Below the pieces are notes generated by a model that saw only the letters and a program-made list of their open reading frames with translations, was not told the origin of the DNA and did no database searches. From contig NC_059478.1 in assembly GCF_018139145.2 (NCBI RefSeq), positions 8,556,001 to 8,620,000 of the forward strand: DNA of 64,000 nucleotides. Direction: 5' to 3'. The translations under genes were made by a program, and so were the position numbers. The first letter of the stretch is position 1, and the number at the start of each line of letters is the position of its first letter. This stretch comes from Gymnogyps californianus (lineage: Eukaryota; Chordata; Aves; Accipitriformes; Cathartidae). Shown piece by piece: positions 61,741 to 64,000 of this stretch.

Positions 61741-62700
61741 GAGGAGAGGCGAGGCGAGGCGCTGCCCGCCGGCAGGCCCGCTCCCCTCCCGCCGGGCGCA
61801 GGCCGCGGAGCGCCGCCCTCACACGCCGCGGGCTGGGCGGCGGGGCCGGCTCCTTCCCCTCCCTCCCGCCGCCGCCGCCGCCGCCGCCGGGCCCCTCTCC
61901 GCCCGGGCCCGCCGCCCGCCCGCCCCGCCCTCCGCCTCCCTCTCTCCCTCCCTCCCTGTCGGCCGGGCGGCAGCCGGCGCGGCCCCTTTAATTCCCCCGC
62001 TCCCCTCCCCCGCCCGGCCGCTCCAGCCTCCATTTTCCAGCGGATCCGGCACCTGGAGGCGGCGGCGGCGGCGGGAGCGCCCCGCACCCGGCCCCGTCCC
62101 GGGCATGGCCGCCAACATGTACCGGGTCGGAGGTAAGCGTCCCCGGGGCCCTGGCCCCGGCACGGCCCCGCCGCGCCTCCCTCACCTCACTCCCTCCCGC
62201 GTGCGAGCGGCGCCTCGGGGGCCCGGCGGGCCGCGGCGGCGGGGCAGGCCCGGGGCGGGGCGGCGGCCCAGCGGGGCGGCGGGAGGCCGGGGAGGCTGGG
62301 AGGGGGGGGCCCGGGGTTCAGACAGCGCCTGGGGCGGGCTGGGGGCCGGGGGGCAGCCCGGGAGGGAGGCTGGCGGGGCGCGGGGCCTGTAGGGCGAGGA
62401 GCGGGGCGAGCCGGGGTGGTGTGCTGGGGTTATGTGAGCCGGGGATGTGGGGCGCAGCGGGGAAGGCTTGGGGTGAGGGGTAAGGGGTGGGGGAACGGCC
62501 TTACGGGGCCGTGCGGGGCTCGAGGGTGCAGGGAGATGGGGCATGTGAGGTGCGGGGGGCTTGGGCAGAGGGGGGGCAGAGGGCAGATCCGGGGCTCTGG
62601 GGCACGGGCAGGGTGAGGTGGGTTAGCGGGGCTGGGGCAACGCAGGAAGGGGAGAGCGGAGGGGCCGTGGGGCAGCGGCGTCGGGACGGGCCCCGGGATG
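61740..62700 (+). promoter_or_regulatory. MTA1: MTA1 CpG island and promoter region
   Basis: Very GC-rich and dense in CpG from about 61740 through exon 1 into intron 1. It contains GC-box-like cccgccc sequences, a (GCC)n tract at about 61867-61889 and a (GGC)n tract at about 62058-62074. No clear TATA box; cctttaattc at about 61984 is the only AT-rich patch. Typical of a broad housekeeping promoter. The transcription start cannot be fixed from sequence. Confidence 0.85.
62105..62132 (+). CDS. MTA1: MTA1 exon 1, coding part (metastasis-associated protein 1)
   Basis: MTA1 is a nuclear subunit of the NuRD histone deacetylase/chromatin-remodelling complex. Only nine codons plus one base are here: MAANMYRVG, then G of a split Asp codon, ending at donor gtaagc. 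Human MTA1 begins MAANMYRVGDYVYFENS, so the split codon GA(C/T) fits exactly. The start ATG has a strong context (G at -3, G at +4). A second in-frame ATG lies at codon 5. The BAH domain begins with these residues and continues in exons beyond the window. MTA2 and MTA3 also start MAANMYRVGDY-like, so the paralogue call leans on its position next to PACS2, as in human 14q32.33. Confidence 0.88.
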
Positions 62701-63323
62701 GGGCCTGGGGTGGAGTGGCTGCTTGGATGGGGGTCATGCGAGGTTGTAGGGGTGGGGACCAAGGAGGAGTTGCTGAGATAAGGAGCACAAAGATGGGCAG
62801 AGGCTGCTGGTAGACCTGGGGACTGGCGTGAGGCACGTCCTGCAGATCTTGGCCTCCCCTTCCACTCTTGCTGTTCTGTTGTATGCTTTCCCATTAGTCT
62901 TCTATTCAGGGTTGCGCTCCTGTCTGATTGTCCTTTGTTTTGACTCACGTGAAGAGAAAGGAGAGGCAACAGGGTTTGGGACTGCATTTTATGGAATTTA
63001 AACTGAGGGTGGTCTGGCATGAATTTGTGCTCGGCCATTTTCCTTCATAAAAGCTGTTCTGTGGAGCTTCCTTCTCCCCAGGACTATAGTATGTGCGGGA
63101 AGATGTTTTTGTGGGGTTCCCTCCTTTTCAAAATGCCCTGTTTCTTGTGGAGTTCTGTAAAACTGGAGTAAAGTAAACAAGGGAAAAAATATAGCGAAGG
63201 TGGCCAAGCCATCCTGTCTGGCTGCTCTCCATCAACAACTACTTTCTGTTCTTTCCGCTTTTCTGGCCTACCCTTACTTTGTGCTCTGAAAAATGTCACT
63301 TCTTTTGTCACGTTTGTGCTTTT

Positions 63324-63325
<2 letters not shown>

Positions 63326-63358
<33 letters not shown>
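63326..63358. repeat. T33 homopolymer
   Basis: Thirty-three consecutive T after ttttc. Longest homopolymer in the window; the length is probably polymorphic or imprecisely assembled. Confidence 0.85.
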
Positions 63359-63359
<1 letters not shown>

Positions 63360-63654
63360 GTTGCACTTGGTTTCATAGAGGGATAAAGTGTGCCTCTTGG
63401 CTGTCCCGGCTTTGTTTCTTGGGTTGCTACATGCTGATAGTGTGTGTGTAGCATATGTCGGTTTGGAGATGCTGAGAGTAGAAACACGAAGGGAAAGATG
63501 AGTTGTGGAAATTTACAGCTCGGTTCCTGGTGTGACTTGCAAAGGGAATTGTTTCCTGGAAATTATTGTTTGGCGTTTAATGTTATAGGTGCCAGTCTTG
63601 TATAGAATGTCGTCTCTAGTATTTTGTATGGCAAAATCTGTACTGTGCACCCCA

Positions 63655-64000
63655 TGGGTGGTGGGAACGGACCTCCGGAGATCTCTAGGCCAACCTGCTA
63701 GAAGCTGTCCCGTTAGAGCAGGGTGCTCGGGGCTGTGTCCAGCCCCGTTCTGAGTATCTCTAAGGATGGCAATGCCAGCCTTACGTTGGGCCCTGTCCAG
63801 TGGTTGACCATGCTTATGGCAAATATTTGTTTCTGTGTGCCTGGTTGGATTTTCTCATGTTCCAGCTGGTGTCCCTTGTCCCTCGTCCTATCCCTGCGCA
63901 TCTCTGAGAAGAGCCTGGCCCCTTCTGCTCTACACCTCCCACTCAGTAGTTGTAGACAGCAGTAACATTTCCCCTGAGCCTTCTCCTTCCCGGGCTGACC
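63655..64000 (-). mobile_element. CR1 LINE 3' fragment, reverse orientation
   Basis: The + strand shows the reverse complement of a bird CR1 3' end in correct order: gacctccggagatctctagg, ttctgagtatctctaaggat, ctgtccagtggttgaccatg, tctgagaagagcctggcccc, and cccctgagccttctccttcc followed by cgggctga. The element is in MTA1 intron 1, antisense to the gene, and runs past the window edge. Moderately diverged. Confidence 0.92.

Larger units (their letters stand above)
62133..64000 (+). other. MTA1: MTA1 intron 1 (5' part)
   Basis: Starts with donor gtaagc and runs off the window. The first 0.6 kb is G-rich CpG-island sequence. Then come ordinary intron, a T33 run at 63326-63358 and a CR1 fragment from about 63655. 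No exon 2 in the window. Confidence 0.85.

Noticed and set aside
60840..62087. 415-codon open frame on the minus strand
   Set aside because: It translates the GT-rich minisatellite (THTHTH-rich) and the CpG island (Ala/Arg/Gly-rich). Repeat and GC content explain the lack of stops, and other frames are open too.

Overview
The window is vertebrate nuclear DNA, most likely from a bird. Its coding sequence is split into short exons bounded by GT-AG introns. Its few interspersed repeats are CR1 LINE fragments, one of them with the 3' tail typical of sauropsid (bird/reptile) CR1. Repeat density is low, and a CpG island marks a promoter. The species cannot be fixed from the sequence alone; turtle or crocodilian is a less likely alternative.

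Layout. Positions 1-2937 are the 3' part of intron 1 of PACS2 (phosphofurin acidic cluster sorting protein 2). Exons 2 to 24 of PACS2 follow on the + strand from 2938 to 52356. All 23 were placed by splice sites, unbroken reading frame and recalled similarity to human PACS2. They encode 842 residues plus a stop, preceded by one base that completes a split codon. Human PACS2 is 889 residues, so only exon 1 (about 40 residues) is missing, lying upstream of the window. The 3' UTR begins at 52357 and has two candidate poly(A) sites, near 53.2 kb and 57.75 kb. About 3 kb of intergenic DNA follows, then a degenerate GT-rich minisatellite (about 61.0-61.74 kb). A CpG island (about 61.74-62.7 kb) holds the promoter, 5' UTR and first coding exon of MTA1 (metastasis-associated protein 1, NuRD subunit), with its ATG at 62105. 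The window ends in MTA1 intron 1, inside a reverse-oriented CR1 element.

How the genes relate. PACS2 and MTA1 are separate genes, head to tail on the same strand. This matches the order at human 14q32.33, except that I cannot see the small human gene TEX22 between them. PACS2 is a cytosolic sorting adaptor for acidic-cluster cargo, acting at ER, mitochondria-associated membranes and endosomes; MTA1 is a nuclear chromatin factor. Nothing in the sequence couples them beyond proximity.

I found no novel biological system. The more interesting observations are in-frame alternative splice options in PACS2 (tandem donors at exon 7, NAGNAG acceptors at exons 11 and 13), conservation of the known regulatory residues, the two-site 3' UTR, the minisatellite beside the MTA1 promoter, and an old CR1/L3-like remnant in intron 21.
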